This document shows, piece by piece, positions 27,933 through 28,681 of a DNA stretch of 28,681 nucleotides. The position numbers and the translations under genes were made by a program. Every line of letters starts with the position of its first letter. Within the stretch, counting starts at the first letter, position 1. The stretch covers positions 14,917 through 43,597 of the forward strand of contig MLAK01000610.1 in assembly GCA_001839685.1 (NCBI GenBank), written 5' to 3'. The stretch is from Tritrichomonas foetus (lineage: Eukaryota; Parabasalia; Tritrichomonadida; Tritrichomonadidae). The notes below the pieces were generated by a model, which was given only the letters and a program-made list of their open reading frames with translations, did not search any database and was not told the origin of the DNA.

Positions 27933-28224
27933 CCCTTTTCACTTCTTTTTTCCCCCATCCACTCTTCATTTCTGAAAACAAACTATCCGTTGAAACTCAT
28001 TTTTGCCAATAATTACAGTTTCCCGTTTTTATAATTCACAATATCAAGAATTCTTATTGGATTGTGTGCATTGATGTTACATTATTTTTTCATAAGTTTC
28101 TTTTGATGTGAAAAAAACAGTAGCTTGGTCTTTCAAGATGATTGGCGTCATATGCGTCAAATATTTGAAAAGACTCTATGATAAAATTCCTCTGAGCTGA
28201 GAAAAAAAAGGATGAATAAAGGAG

Positions 28225-28232
28225 AAAAAAAA
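28225..28232 (-). terminator. Pol III T-run after tRNA-Gln (right)
   Basis: Eight T residues on the minus strand, mirror of 26914-26921. Confidence 0.75.
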
Positions 28233-28236
28233 GTGT

Positions 28237-28308
28237 TTCTCTTGGGAGGAGTCGAACCTCCATCCCGGGATTCAAAGTCCCATATGATAACCGCTACACC
28301 ACAAGAGA
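28237..28308 (-). tRNA. tRNA-Gln (anticodon TTG), right arm
   Basis: Identical to the copy at 26838-26909 in opposite orientation, with acceptor, anticodon and T arms intact. Confidence 0.95.
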
Positions 28309-28681
28309 ATGCGCTTTTCAAAATTTTCATGATTTAATCAATTAATTTTTCATTAATTTGCTTGATATTGAGATGAAATCTTGAAGACTCTTCATCTTTT
28401 CATTATTATTCATATATAGATTAATGGAATAGATTTACTTTGTAGTTTAAAAGTTATTTTTCCCCTCTCATTTTCTTATTTCATCTATTCAAAAATGATT
28501 TCAAACTCGAAATTTTCTTTTTTTCGCATAATCTTTTCGTTATTTCATTTTATTTCATTATTTTCCAGTAAAAAGAGCGTATGCAATTTACTTTTCACTC
28601 AAGAAATAATAGTCTTGTGGTATCATCATGGAAATGTTTCATTCAGGAGAACGTTTAGGGAGTAAACAATTTAACGTTCTC

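Larger units (their letters stand above)
27811..28681. repeat. Right arm of a large inverted repeat
   Basis: Reverse complement of 26465-27335 with no mismatch seen. The match is still running at the last base of the window, so the true arm length is unknown. It carries tRNA-Pro (+) and tRNA-Gln (-). Confidence 0.95.

Noticed and set aside
26871..28275. Mirror-image 61-codon frames in both arms
   Set aside because: They overlap the tRNA-Gln genes and are identical only because the arms are identical.

Overview
The window looks like nuclear DNA of a parabasalid (trichomonad) protist, most likely Tritrichomonas-like. The evidence is indirect: very AT-rich DNA, long uninterrupted eukaryotic genes with no intron signal I can find, an R2R3 Myb protein, a giant ubiquitin protease, a long coiled-coil protein, and start codons preceded within about 10-40 nt by CCTT-type or Inr-type motifs. 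These resemble the M5 and Inr core promoters described in Trichomonas vaginalis. No marker gene fixes the species.

Layout. Positions 1-3290 hold no intact gene. They contain a 1,174-bp DNA element (305-1478) with 13-bp perfect terminal inverted repeats and an 8-bp direct repeat at its edges, and a decayed gene fragment at about 1582-1734. From 3300 to 12000 lie a 1025-aa coiled-coil protein (+), a small membrane protein (-), a multi-pass membrane RING protein (+), a TBC1D22/Gyp1-type Rab GAP (+) and an R2R3 Myb protein (-). A 2.66-kb gene-poor gap follows, with a 32-nt A tract. Next come a 1798-aa ubiquitin-specific protease (-), a UBE2D-type ubiquitin-conjugating enzyme (+), an unrecognised 492-aa protein (+) and a secreted GH20 beta-N-acetylhexosaminidase (-).

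The right end is the most striking part. It is a large inverted repeat whose two 871-bp arms read as identical, separated by a 475-bp unique spacer and still running at the window edge. Each arm carries a convergent pair, tRNA-Gln(TTG) and tRNA-Pro(TGG), giving four tRNA genes. Just outside the visible left arm, at 26227-26329, are decayed relics of the same two tRNAs. This suggests repeated duplication and loss of one tRNA cassette.

Functional links: a RING-type E3 candidate, an E2 and a deubiquitinase lie in the same 14 kb. They have separate promoters and mixed strands, so this is more likely chance than a co-regulated cluster. The TBC protein and the hexosaminidase belong to membrane traffic and lysosomal or secretory functions. 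Several genes have degenerate tandem repeats just past the stop codon (13 bp x5 after the coiled-coil gene, 17 bp x8 after the TBC gene). Five genes share a CCTT[A/G/T] motif close to the ATG and one has an Inr-like TCATTTT, implying very short 5' UTRs.
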